64,000 nucleotides of DNA from UBA5336 sp039818165. GTDB lineage: Bacteria > Pseudomonadota > Alphaproteobacteria > Caulobacterales > Hyphomonadaceae. Positions 1 to 8,082 of this stretch are shown in pieces. The position numbers were made by a program, and so were the translations under genes. Positions within the stretch are counted from its first letter, which is position 1. Every line of letters starts with the position of its first letter. The stretch covers positions 1 to 64,000 of the forward strand of contig JBCBUL010000010.1 in the NCBI GenBank assembly GCA_039818165.1. Direction: 5' to 3'. The notes beneath the pieces are model-generated. The model saw only the letters and a program-made list of their open reading frames with translations, was not told the origin of the DNA and made no database searches.

Positions 1-274
1 ATGATGGGTCTCCTCTCTTTGGATGAGGAAACCGTGTCAGAACGTCATCGCCATGGATGCAGGCTACAACTCGCTGGCGCCGTTCAACCGCGCTTTCAAA
101 GCCTCAGAAGGCGTCACACCCAGCGAGTATCGCGCGCGCGTTCTCGGCGCGCGGATGAGCGATCCCGAAAAAAGCAGATCAATTTCGAAATTGCCTGCCA
201 TTATTGTGATTTGCGCAGCCCCGGCGCTGACGTTCTGACACGGTTTCCTCATCCAAAGAGAGGAGACCCATCAT
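1..274. repeat. 47-base perfect inverted repeat at window edge
   Basis: Bases 1-47 are the exact reverse complement of 228-274; identity breaks at base 48 against 227. The 180-base interior is non-palindromic. The right arm is the natural leader of the fatty acid hydroxylase gene, including its Shine-Dalgarno and the AraC-type stop codon. The left arm begins exactly at the window edge and interrupts the AraC-type reading frame. That pattern fits a fold-back at a contig end better than a biological repeat, but the window alone cannot decide it. Confidence 0.9.
48..238 (+). CDS. AraC-family transcriptional regulator, C-terminal fragment
   Basis: The frame encodes the end of an AraC/XylS DNA-binding domain: an alanine-glycine turn (DAGYNS), then FNRAFK and GVTPSEYR, the second helix-turn-helix signature of the family. 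It stops with TGA at 236-238. Only about 63 codons are visible. The upstream part is missing because the frame runs into the inverted-repeat arm at 1-47, so the ATG at 23 is probably not a genuine start. The gene lies 34 bases before the fatty acid hydroxylase gene on the same strand and might regulate it (inference). Confidence 0.7.
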
Positions 275-1115
275 GGAAATCGCATCGCTACTGCCGGAAA
301 TGATGCCCAAAGTCCTAGACAGTATCGAGTTTGAGACAAAACGATACCTGATGGGGACGTTGGCTACACTGGTGGGCCTGTGGTTCATCGTCAGCCACTT
401 CATCAAGGGACGGAAGATCCGCAAGGCCTCGCCGCGGCGCCGCCAGCTCCAGCAAATCGCCATGGAGTTGAAGAACTCGGCCAAGACGGTCGTCGTCTTC
501 GCGGCAATGAATACCGTGCTGTTCAATGGGCCCATCGCCAGCATGTTCCAGATCTATAAGGGCGACGCGAGCACGATCTCTGGACAGATCTATTTCTGGC
601 TGTCCGTACCCCTCTACATTGTCCTGCATGACGCGTACTTCTACTGGACCCATCGGGCCATGCATCACCGGTCGCTCTACCGCTATTTCCACATGACCCA
701 CCACCGCAGCCACAACCCGACACCCTTCACGGCCTACAATTTCGCCCCGCTGGAAGCCGTGGTGAATTTCAGCTTCCTGCCGACGGCCGTGCTGCTCATT
801 CCGATCCACAATGATGCCATCTACATCGTCATGACCATCATGATCTTCAAAAACGCGTCGAGCCATGCCGGATATGAGATCATGCCGCGCAGTTGGGCGA
901 AGCTGCCTGTGCTGGGATGGCTCACCACGGTGACCCACCACGACATGCACCACGAGCGCGGTTCGGCCAATTTCGGCTTCTATTTCACCTGGTGGGACAA
1001 TTGGATGGGCACTGAGCACGCCGATTATCATGAGCGACTGGAGCGCCAACTGGCCCGTGACATGGAGATGAAGGCCGCGCGCAAGGCCGGCCAGCCTCCC
1101 GTGGCCGCGGAGTAG
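273..1115 (+). CDS. Sterol desaturase / fatty acid hydroxylase superfamily protein
   Basis: A 280-residue di-iron membrane oxygenase. The clustered histidine motifs are present: HDAYFYWTHRAMHH at about residues 119-132, a THHRSHN motif shortly after, and THHDMHHE near residues 221-228. In this superfamily the eight or so histidines bind two irons that hydroxylate or desaturate a lipid. Hydrophobic segments flank the motifs (about residues 25-47 and 85-125 and around 165-195), as expected for an integral membrane enzyme. A GAGGAGA Shine-Dalgarno lies 8 bases before the ATG. The lipid substrate cannot be told from the sequence; a sterol, carotenoid or fatty acid are all possible. Confidence 0.85.
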   Translation: MEIASLLPEMMPKVLDSIEFETKRYLMGTLATLVGLWFIVSHFIKGRKIRKASPRRRQLQQIAMELKNSAKTVVVFAAMNTVLFNGPIASMFQIYKGDASTISGQIYFWLSVPLYIVLHDAYFYWTHRAMHHRSLYRYFHMTHHRSHNPTPFTAYNFAPLEAVVNFSFLPTAVLLIPIHNDAIYIVMTIMIFKNASSHAGYEIMPRSWAKLPVLGWLTTVTHHDMHHERGSANFGFYFTWWDNWMGTEHADYHERLERQLARDMEMKAARKAGQPPVAAE

Positions 1116-1159
1116 ACGCCTCCCGGCTTGACGCGGGCGCGGTTCACGCCGAAGCGGGG

Positions 1160-2092
1160 GTGATGGAGACATCGCCCCCTCCCGCACGAAACCAGACCTC
1201 ACCGCTGTTGATCGCAGCGGTGGGTGTTTTGTCGGGCTGCCTGATAGATGTTTGCGTGAAGTACCTGACGGCAGACATTAATGTGGTGATCCTGACCGTC
1301 TGGCGGTTCATCTTCGGCGGACTCTATGGGCTCGGGATTTTTCTCGCGATGCGCCGGCCCTGGCCACGCTGGGAAGCCTGGCGGTTTCACACCATGCGCG
1401 GGGCCATCCACCTGGTCGCTGCCATGAGCTTTTTCTTCGCGCTCACCCAGCTTGGCCTGGCCGAAGCCACTGTGATGGGGTTCACCGCGGCCCTGATGAT
1501 CGCGCCGATTGCCAGAATCCTTCTGGGAGAAAAGTTCGGCGCCGTCAGCGTCGTGGCGGCGATAGTCGGATTTGCAGGGGCTGCGATCACCCTTTCGGGC
1601 GAGACAGGCGGCGACCCGCCGGACGGAAACCGCATGCTCGGCGCAGCGTCCGTTCTGTTGTCGGCGGTCACCTATGCGACCTCTATTGTCTTGCTGCGAA
1701 TGCGCGCCCAGAAGGAAGACACGCTGACCATTGTGATGCTCGCCAATGTTTTGCCTGCCTTCATAGGCCTGCCCGCATTGTTTGTGGTGGGGCAAGCGCC
1801 CACCGTTTCCCAATTCCCGGTGCTGGCCGCACTCGGCTTCTTTGGTCTTGGCATATGGTGGATGTTCACCATCGCCTATGGCCGCGCCCCGGCCCAGCGC
1901 CTGGCACCGCTCGAGTACACAGCGCTCATATGGAGCGCCCTTTTCGGGTGGATCATCTTTGGAGAAGTGCCCGGCTGGCAGCTTTACCTCGGCGCCGTCA
2001 TCATCATTGCGGCCTGTCTGCTCGTGGCGTTTGAGAGCCGGTTTGAGACGCGGAAGGCCGCGCGCCAACCGGTCAGCGATCTGGTGGAATAA
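1160..2092 (+). CDS. EamA/DMT-family transporter
   Basis: About 310 residues with ten hydrophobic helices arranged as two EamA repeats of roughly 140 residues. The second repeat ends with the family-typical run of small residues and a conserved glutamate (FGWIIFGEVP). DMT permeases export metabolites or drugs by proton exchange; the substrate is unknown here. The start is GTG at 1160 or the ATG immediately after at 1163. The gene overlaps the convergent gene on the other strand by 20 bases at their 3' ends. Confidence 0.85.
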   Translation: MMETSPPPARNQTSPLLIAAVGVLSGCLIDVCVKYLTADINVVILTVWRFIFGGLYGLGIFLAMRRPWPRWEAWRFHTMRGAIHLVAAMSFFFALTQLGLAEATVMGFTAALMIAPIARILLGEKFGAVSVVAAIVGFAGAAITLSGETGGDPPDGNRMLGAASVLLSAVTYATSIVLLRMRAQKEDTLTIVMLANVLPAFIGLPALFVVGQAPTVSQFPVLAALGFFGLGIWWMFTIAYGRAPAQRLAPLEYTALIWSALFGWIIFGEVPGWQLYLGAVIIIAACLLVAFESRFETRKAARQPVSDLVE

Positions 2093-2951
2093 GGTTCAGG
2101 CGCCGCGCCATATCCCTTAGCGCGTCTCCAAAGTCTGTCGTGGGCAGCAACCCCTCTGGAATACCTGCAGGCTCCTGCACATGCTTGTCTCTGTTGATCC
2201 GCGCGAGTTGATGCCTGTCGAGCGGGAGTCTCACACCCAGCCCATCTGCGAGCCGCGCAATGAGGCGAGCGGGCGAGGCGGGCAGGCGCATGATGATCGG
2301 CGTCCGGCCCAGCGCCTCGCACACCGCCCTCAACAAGTCTGCCTGGCTCAGCACTTCAGGGCCGCCAACGGGCAAAACGCCCCGACCACGCCACTCCCCC
2401 GTGGCCAGGGCGCACGAAAGTCGCGTCAGGTCATCGATATGGAGGGGTTGCTGGAGCGCCCGTCCACTGCCGGGGATGGGCAGGAATTTAGCCGATGCGA
2501 CGCGGCGCAGCAGCCCTGCAAGCGCATCGCTTCCCAGATGGCCGTAAATCATGGTCGGCCGCAGGACCGCCCAATCCGGCGCCGTTGCAAGCAGCGCTGC
2601 TTCTGCTTTGGCAAGCTCCTGATAGACCGGCGCTTCCGGCGCAACGCTCACATTGTTGGACGAAAACACGACACCGCGCGACAGCCCGTTCTCGCCGAGA
2701 CGCTGGGCTGCGGGGCCTGACAGGCTGAGAATGGGGACAAGGATCGCTGCGTCCAGGCCCGGCGCAAGCGCGTCCACCGCCTCCAGATCGCGCAGGTCCA
2801 GCGACGCGAGTTCAGCACCCGCAGCTTCCAGAACGGCATCGAAATTCCGGCGTCGGTGCCGCGTGGCCGTGACGCGGTGACCCGCCTTCAAGAGACTAAG
2901 CGCGATCTGAGCCCCGAGGGGCCGGCCCGCACCAACGACGAGAACATGCAT
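2073..2951 (-). CDS. NAD(P)-binding Rossmann / atypical SDR protein
   Basis: A 292-residue protein opening with a dinucleotide-binding loop (VVGAGRPLGAQ) and an arginine-rich segment after the second strand (TATRHRRR), which suggests NADP preference. The layout matches atypical short-chain dehydrogenases of the NmrA/NDUFA9/epimerase type: a PTMIYG segment follows the region of the catalytic Tyr/Lys, but here the spacing is Y-x4-K rather than the classical Y-x3-K. It may therefore bind the nucleotide without acting as a dehydrogenase. The ATG has a strong upstream TAGGAGGGA. It is divergent from the PiT-like gene across 148 bases. Confidence 0.8.
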   Translation of the reverse strand: MHVLVVGAGRPLGAQIALSLLKAGHRVTATRHRRRNFDAVLEAAGAELASLDLRDLEAVDALAPGLDAAILVPILSLSGPAAQRLGENGLSRGVVFSSNNVSVAPEAPVYQELAKAEAALLATAPDWAVLRPTMIYGHLGSDALAGLLRRVASAKFLPIPGSGRALQQPLHIDDLTRLSCALATGEWRGRGVLPVGGPEVLSQADLLRAVCEALGRTPIIMRLPASPARLIARLADGLGVRLPLDRHQLARINRDKHVQEPAGIPEGLLPTTDFGDALRDMARRLNLIPPDR

Positions 2952-3099
2952 ACGTCCCTCCTAGGATGAGGCGCGCAGGACGCAAAGTGTTGCAGTCTTT
3001 CCTCTCGCCAATCGGCGCCTGAATTGTTACGCGGTTTTGTGTATGAGGGCGGGCCGCCGGGGCGGGCTGCAGCACAAATCAGCCTGAGGGGAGCAGCCC

Positions 3100-4218
3100 A
3101 TGTCCATTGGCGGCTACGAAATTCTTGCGATCGTTGGTTTCCTGTTTGCGGCCTATGCCGTGATCGCCAATGACTCAATTCAGACACTGGGAACGTTTCT
3201 GGCGTCGAACTCCCACAGGCCCTGGTGGCTGCTATGGATTTTCGCGGCGGGCATCATGGTCGTTGCGCTGCTCACCAACCAGTTCGGACTTCAGCTTTCC
3301 AACTATTTCGAAGCCCAGGGCATGGGCGCCCTGGCGGGCTTTTTCGGTGGGTTTGACGGTGGATTGGCTGACGGGAAGCTGAATGGCATCCCCTACCCGG
3401 AAGACGGGATCAAGTGGTACCATGCGCTTCCGCCGATTGTTCTTCTCTTCCTCACGCGCTTTGGCATTCCGGTGTCGACCACCTTCCTTGTTCTCACGGT
3501 CTTTGCCTTCACAGGCGGGGCGGCGACAGAGGGCAAGATGGAGCAGATGCTGATCAAATCCCTCACGGGTTACGCTGTAGCCTTTGCCGCCGGCGCAGTG
3601 ATCTGGCTCCTGGTGTCCAGGCTCTGGGAAACGTGGGTTGGCCGCACCGACCATGACGAACACCGCCACCCCATGTGGAGCGTGTTCCAGTGGCTCACCA
3701 CCGGTTTCCTTTGGTTCACCTGGCTCCAGCAGGACTTTGCCAACATCTTCGTATTCATGCCGCGCGAGGCCGTTCTGGCCGCGGATGGCAGCGTTCAGAT
3801 GATGGTGTTCTCACCCTTTGTTGTTGTGGCTGGCGCCATCATCATGGCGATGATGATGGCCTATGTCTTTGCCACGCGCGGCGGTGAAATTCAGCAGATC
3901 GTTTTGTCAAAAACCAACACAATCGACGTGCGCTCCGCCACGATTGTCGACTTGATCTACGCGATTGTCCTCTACTATTTCAAAGAGCTGAACAACGTGC
4001 CCATGAGCACGACCTGGGTGTTCCTGGGCCTGCTGGCAGGCCGGGAACTGGCCATCTCCTTTGTCACGGACCTGCGTACCCGCGGGGCCGCGGCATTCGA
4101 TGTCGGAACTGACGCGTTCCGGGCCTTCATCGGCCTGATCATCTCCATCGTTCTGGCCGTCGGCATGCCATGGGCTGCGACGGGTCAGTTGCCGAACTTC
4201 TTCGGTCTTGGCGGCTGA
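3100..4218 (+). CDS. PiT-like integral membrane permease
   Basis: A 372-residue membrane protein with about nine hydrophobic segments. An NDSIQTLGTF motif sits near residue 26, and two related motifs, IPVSTTFLVL near residue 122 and VPMSTTWVFL near residue 300, mark an internal duplication. Asn-Asp followed by P-x-STT is the signature of PiT (Pho4) sodium- or proton-coupled phosphate permeases, so an anion transport role is likely. The second half lacks a clear second ND motif and a long soluble stretch with DHDEHRHP lies mid-protein, so the call is at superfamily level. A GAGGGGAGC Shine-Dalgarno precedes the ATG. Confidence 0.6.
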   Translation: MSIGGYEILAIVGFLFAAYAVIANDSIQTLGTFLASNSHRPWWLLWIFAAGIMVVALLTNQFGLQLSNYFEAQGMGALAGFFGGFDGGLADGKLNGIPYPEDGIKWYHALPPIVLLFLTRFGIPVSTTFLVLTVFAFTGGAATEGKMEQMLIKSLTGYAVAFAAGAVIWLLVSRLWETWVGRTDHDEHRHPMWSVFQWLTTGFLWFTWLQQDFANIFVFMPREAVLAADGSVQMMVFSPFVVVAGAIIMAMMMAYVFATRGGEIQQIVLSKTNTIDVRSATIVDLIYAIVLYYFKELNNVPMSTTWVFLGLLAGRELAISFVTDLRTRGAAAFDVGTDAFRAFIGLIISIVLAVGMPWAATGQLPNFFGLGG

Positions 4219-4714
4219 TCCAGGCCTTCTCAAAGTCGGCTTCGGTGGCGGGTGTCACTGGTGCACCGAAGCTGTCTTCCAGGCCCTGCGCGGCGTTTCC
4301 AGTGTCGATCAGGGCTTTTGCCGCTCCGACGCGCCCCATGACGGCTGGTCTGAAGCGGTCATCGTTCACTTTGATCCGGGCACGATCGCGTTCGACGTCC
4401 TGATCGCTGTTCACCTGCGCACCCACGCCGCCACATCGGCCCGCAAGATGCGCGGAAAGTATCGCAGCGCGATCTATGTTTTTGATGAGACCCAGGCACA
4501 AGTGGCAACGCTCGCCCTCACTCGGGAACAACCCGCGTTCGACGCTCCGCTGGTCACACTCGTCCTGCGCCATCGCGGCTTCAGGCCGTCGCAGCCGCAG
4601 TTTCAAAACTACTACGCCACCCGCCCCGATCGCCCGTTCTGCAAGACTTACATTGACCCCAAGCTCGCAATGATCCGCCAGCGTTTCGCCGCTCAAACGG
4701 TTGACGGGGTATAG
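4208..4714 (+). CDS. Divergent peptide-methionine sulfoxide reductase A-like protein
   Basis: A 168-residue MsrA-fold protein. The catalytic loop GGCHWCTEAVFQ lies at about residues 13-24 and the C-terminal motif FQNYY...PFCKTYIDPKL is intact. MsrA reduces methionine-S-sulfoxide in proteins. Differences from the family are clear: the GYAGG/PTYE stretch after the first helix is shortened to a GFCRSDAPHDG segment, and the conserved Asp before the QYRS motif is lost (KMRGKYRS). The likely start is TTG at 4208, overlapping the previous stop by 11 bases, suggesting translational coupling. Its 3' end overlaps the convergent gene by 22 bases. Function may be altered. Confidence 0.7.
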   Translation: MAADPGLLKVGFGGGCHWCTEAVFQALRGVSSVDQGFCRSDAPHDGWSEAVIVHFDPGTIAFDVLIAVHLRTHAATSARKMRGKYRSAIYVFDETQAQVATLALTREQPAFDAPLVTLVLRHRGFRPSQPQFQNYYATRPDRPFCKTYIDPKLAMIRQRFAAQTVDGV

Positions 4715-4968
4715 CCGAGAACGAATGCCACCACTTTTCGTTCTGGCATCTCGCAAGGCTTCAGCCTCGGTTCCCCTCCAACGACATACAGGTTGAAACT
4801 CACATGGTCCGCGCCGCCAAGCGCCTCCCCGTAGAGTTTGACCCGGCGTCCATCTTCGCTGCGCTCAACCGTGACACCCCAGGATGCGCCGGCATAGTTT
4901 CCGGTTGAATATCCCTGCGGAAGTGCTTTCAGAGCACTCAGGAACGCACCCAAATGATCTATTGGCAT
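4693..4968 (-). CDS. Conserved small protein of unknown function
   Basis: A 91-residue soluble protein with no signal peptide. Recognisable blocks are LPQGYSTGNYAGASWGVT, LYGEALGGADHVSFNLY and LKPCEMPERKV. They have the look of a compact conserved domain with one invariant-looking cysteine, but I cannot assign a function. The start ATG lies inside the last codons of the upstream interrupted DUF3617-like gene (an ATGCCAATAG overlap of 10 bases including both codons), so the two were probably translated together. The 3' end overlaps the msrA-like gene. Confidence 0.65.
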   Translation of the reverse strand: MPIDHLGAFLSALKALPQGYSTGNYAGASWGVTVERSEDGRRVKLYGEALGGADHVSFNLYVVGGEPRLKPCEMPERKVVAFVLGYTPSTV

Positions 4969-5378
4969 GTCTCGGCTACGCGTGTCGCCGTTGCGGTAAC
5001 CTCAAGGGGCACGCGTGCATCCGGCGTTCCCGTCCAACCCATCGCTTCAAGGGCGGCGGCATTCGCGCTAAACGAAAACTCGCCTTCCAGCTCGCCCTTC
5101 ACATCGCCCGTACAAGCGATTGAGAAAGTGACGCCATCTCCTGTGGATGTGGCCGCAGCGAGTTAACATCCCGGCGCGATGGACCGGGCAACCTTATTCA
5201 GATCATAGGTCGATTGTCCCGCCTGCATGCATTCTTCGCCACTTTCGCGAAGCTCTGCCAGGCCCAGCGTGGCCGTGCCGTCATAATTCCAAAGTCCCGG
5301 CGGCAAGGTGATGGTGTCCGCGCTGGCGGACATGGGTGCGGCCACCAGGGCAATAGCCGCTAGGAAGATAGGTTTCAT
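4959..5378 (-). pseudogene. DUF3617-like exported protein interrupted by in-frame TAA
   Basis: The frame opens with a signal peptide (about residues 1-20, cleavage after SASA) and a PPGLWNYDG motif followed by two cysteines in ESGEECMQAGQSTYD, the pattern of periplasmic DUF3617 proteins. After IAPGC a TAA (5163-5165) interrupts it. The same frame then continues for 67 codons with clear family character (FSIACTGDVKGELEG, final cysteine) to a TAG at 4959-4961, overlapping the next gene. One nonsense base therefore separates a 71-residue front half from the rest of a 139-codon gene. It may be a young pseudogene, a readthrough gene, or a sequencing error. Confidence 0.8.
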
Positions 5379-5449
5379 GGGGACGTCCTCGTTCTGATAG
5401 ACGCTATGCCCGCAGATTGCGGCAGCAGGACGGCGACGCCTGCACAGCC

Positions 5450-7864
5450 CTACTCCGGCGAAGGGTCGTCTTTTCTCAGAACTTCCCGCTTGCCCGCATG
5501 GTTCGGCGCGGAGATGACGCCCTCTTCCTCTAGGCGCTCAATCAGCGTGGCGGCCTTGTTATACCCGACCTTGAGACGGCGCTGGACATAGGACGTCGAA
5601 GCCCGATTGTCCCGGATCACCACGGCCATGGCCTGGGCGTAGAGGTCTTCATTCTCATCACCGGTTGACGTGCCGAGCATCGCATCCATGACCGGCGAAC
5701 TGTCCTCGGGCTCTTCAAGGATCTCCGTCACATAATTCGGCTCACCCTGCTCGCGCAGCCACTCCACAATGGTCTCGACTTCCTCATCCGACACAAAGGG
5801 ACCGTGCAGGCGCTGGGGGCGTTTGCCTGCCGCCTGGTACAGCAGGTCCCCCATACCGAGCAGCTGTTCGGCGCCCTGCTCGCCCAGAATGGTGCGAGAA
5901 TCGATTTTGGTCGTCACCATGTAGGAGATGCGCGTGGGGAAGTTGGCCTTGATCGTGCCGGTGATGACATCGACTGACGGGCGCTGGGTCGCCGTAATCA
6001 GGTGAATGCCGGCAGCACGGGCCATTTGGGCCAGTCGCTGGACGCAGCCTTCGATTTCCTTGCCCGCGACCATCATCAGGTCCGCCATCTCATCGATCAC
6101 GACGACAATGTTGGGGATGTGGTCGGTTGGCAGGTGCTCAGTCTCGTGGATGGGCTTGCCATTCTCGTCGAAACCGGTCTGCACCTTGCGGGTCATCAGC
6201 TCATTGCGCGCGCGGTACTTCTCCACCTTTTCATTGAAGCCCGCCAGGTTTCGCACGCCCGCCTTGGACATCAGCTCATAGCGCTGCTCCATCTCACGCA
6301 CGGTCCATTTCAGGGCGTTCACGGCCTTAGATGGATCGGTCACGACCGGCGCCAGCAGGTGCGGAATCCCCTCATAAATGCTCAGTTCCAGCATTTTCGG
6401 GTCGATCATGATGAAGCGGCACTGGGCTGGCGTCAGGCGATACATGAGCGACAGGATCATCGCGTTCACGCCGACGGACTTACCCGAACCGGTCGTACCC
6501 GCGATCAGCAGGTGAGGCATCTTTGCCAGCTCGACCACGGTGGGCATGCCACCAATGTCAGAGCCAAGCGCCATGGGCAGTTTTGCCTTGGTCCCGGACC
6601 AGGTCGAGCTTTCCAGAAGCGTACGGAAATAGACCGTTTCGCGCGCATCATTGGGCAATTCGATCCCGATCGCGTTCTTCCCCGGCACGACCGCCACCCG
6701 GGCCGAAGCCGCAGACATGGACCGGGCAATATCTTCCGCCAGCGAGATCACGCGGGCCGACTTCACGCCCGCCGCCGGCTCAAGCTCAAACAAGGTTACC
6801 ACGGGGCCGGGGCGCACTTCCTTGATGCGACCGCGAACACCGAATTCCTTGAGCACTTCACCCAATTGGCCCGCTTTCGCGATGAGGGCTTCCTCGTCAA
6901 TGTCGCGGGCGTCCGCGGGCGGTTCGTTGAGCAAATCAATCGGGGGCAGTTTTTCACTGGCCTTGGCGGCCTTGCGCCGGGCGCGCACCTTTGGCGCGGG
7001 CGACTGCATCGGCGCCGATGTCATGGGCTTGAGGTCCGGCAACGGGGCGTCATCTTCGTCTTCCTCAAAGGGAAAACCGTCCTCCTCAAGGTGGGCGTCA
7101 TCCTGATCCAGGTCTGGCATCACAAACCGATTGGAGCCAACACTGGAGGCCTCAGCGACATAGTCGTGATCGGACAAGCCGCGCTCATAGCGGCGCGCCT
7201 TCCAGCGCTGGATCAATCCCCCAAGGCCGCGCTTCGCCGCGCGGCTGGCACCGGTGGCTTTTCGGGCAGCGCCTCGTCCGGACGTTGCCGCAGCGCGTTT
7301 CAGGGCCGTGGCGTCCCGCCGACCAAAGCCAAGCGCCGTCAACCCGCACATCAAGGCCAGAACGCCCAGCAACACACCGCACAGGACCTCCGGCATCGGC
7401 AGCAACAAAGCCTTGAACGGCATTACAGCCAGGCCGAACAGGGCATCGCCGACCATGCCGCCAAGCCCTGCGGCAAGTGGCCAGCTCGCAGGAACAGGCC
7501 AGGCCGCAAAACAGGCCGCGGAGAGTGGCAAGGCCGCGGACCCGATCAGCCAGCGCCGTCTCTGGGGCCGGCCTATCAACACCGCGCGCATGGCCCCGCC
7601 CACCATAAGGGAAATACCGCCCACCCAGCTTGACCAACCGAGGGTTTGCCGCGCGAGATCTGCGAACACGGCGCCCTTGTGACCGAACAGGTTCAAGGGC
7701 GCGCTGCCCGTGGCCGAATTCCAGCTGGGATCGGAAGGAACGTAAGACGCGACACTGCCGCAAATGAAGACGCCCAGACCAAACAACGCGGTTCCGGTGA
7801 CAATCCGCCAAACGGGATCGCTCACCGCGCGGGGGCGTGTCTCGGGAAGGGTCATGTCCGTCAT
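5450..7864 (-). CDS. ftsK: DNA translocase FtsK
   Basis: An 804-residue septal DNA translocase that pumps chromosome ends and activates dif recombination during division. The N-terminus has four hydrophobic helices within residues 20-185, then a charged, proline-rich linker of about 150 residues. The motor carries Walker A GTTGSGKS near residue 455 and Walker B VVVIDEMADL near 588. The last 65 residues form the winged-helix gamma domain that reads KOPS sites (VQRRLKVGYNKAATLIERLE). I chose the ATG at 7864 over a TTG at 7915 because its MTDMTLPE start leads directly to the first helix. The gene stands alone, without the lolA that often follows ftsK in this class. Confidence 0.95.
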   Translation of the reverse strand: MTDMTLPETRPRAVSDPVWRIVTGTALFGLGVFICGSVASYVPSDPSWNSATGSAPLNLFGHKGAVFADLARQTLGWSSWVGGISLMVGGAMRAVLIGRPQRRRWLIGSAALPLSAACFAAWPVPASWPLAAGLGGMVGDALFGLAVMPFKALLLPMPEVLCGVLLGVLALMCGLTALGFGRRDATALKRAAATSGRGAARKATGASRAAKRGLGGLIQRWKARRYERGLSDHDYVAEASSVGSNRFVMPDLDQDDAHLEEDGFPFEEDEDDAPLPDLKPMTSAPMQSPAPKVRARRKAAKASEKLPPIDLLNEPPADARDIDEEALIAKAGQLGEVLKEFGVRGRIKEVRPGPVVTLFELEPAAGVKSARVISLAEDIARSMSAASARVAVVPGKNAIGIELPNDARETVYFRTLLESSTWSGTKAKLPMALGSDIGGMPTVVELAKMPHLLIAGTTGSGKSVGVNAMILSLMYRLTPAQCRFIMIDPKMLELSIYEGIPHLLAPVVTDPSKAVNALKWTVREMEQRYELMSKAGVRNLAGFNEKVEKYRARNELMTRKVQTGFDENGKPIHETEHLPTDHIPNIVVVIDEMADLMMVAGKEIEGCVQRLAQMARAAGIHLITATQRPSVDVITGTIKANFPTRISYMVTTKIDSRTILGEQGAEQLLGMGDLLYQAAGKRPQRLHGPFVSDEEVETIVEWLREQGEPNYVTEILEEPEDSSPVMDAMLGTSTGDENEDLYAQAMAVVIRDNRASTSYVQRRLKVGYNKAATLIERLEEEGVISAPNHAGKREVLRKDDPSPE

Positions 7865-7995
7865 GGGCTTTGGGCCTTGTCTGAATGGGTCACCATCAAA
7901 GACCAGAGCTACCAAGACGCTGCTTAACAGGCGGCAAATGGACGGGATTTCATGAAGATTTTCGGCAAATTCATCAACTTCGAGCAGCCGGCACG

Positions 7996-8027
7996 AAAAA
8001 GCCCCCGGCGGAGGAGACCGGGGGCTT
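7996..8027 (-). terminator. Rho-independent terminator after amtB
   Basis: A ten-base-pair GC-rich stem (7999-8008 with 8018-8027) and a nine-base loop are followed on the minus strand by a T-run (the A-run 7996-8000). It lies 56 bases beyond the amtB stop and upstream of ftsK, so it should separate the two transcripts. Confidence 0.85.
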
Positions 8028-8082
8028 CTCGTTCAAGGCCGCAGTATGAGGGGCTGCGGACCTTGCAATGGGTGGCGAAAGC

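Noticed and set aside
1..303. 100-codon open frame from the first base across the hydroxylase start
   Set aside because: It starts in the inverted-repeat arm, overlaps the AraC-type frame and the hydroxylase start in other frames, and is Arg-rich without family features.
6002..7633. 543-codon open frame on the plus strand across ftsK
   Set aside because: It lies entirely antisense to the well-supported ftsK gene, is very rich in His, Arg and Gln, and shows no domain pattern. It follows from GC-rich codon bias in the real gene.
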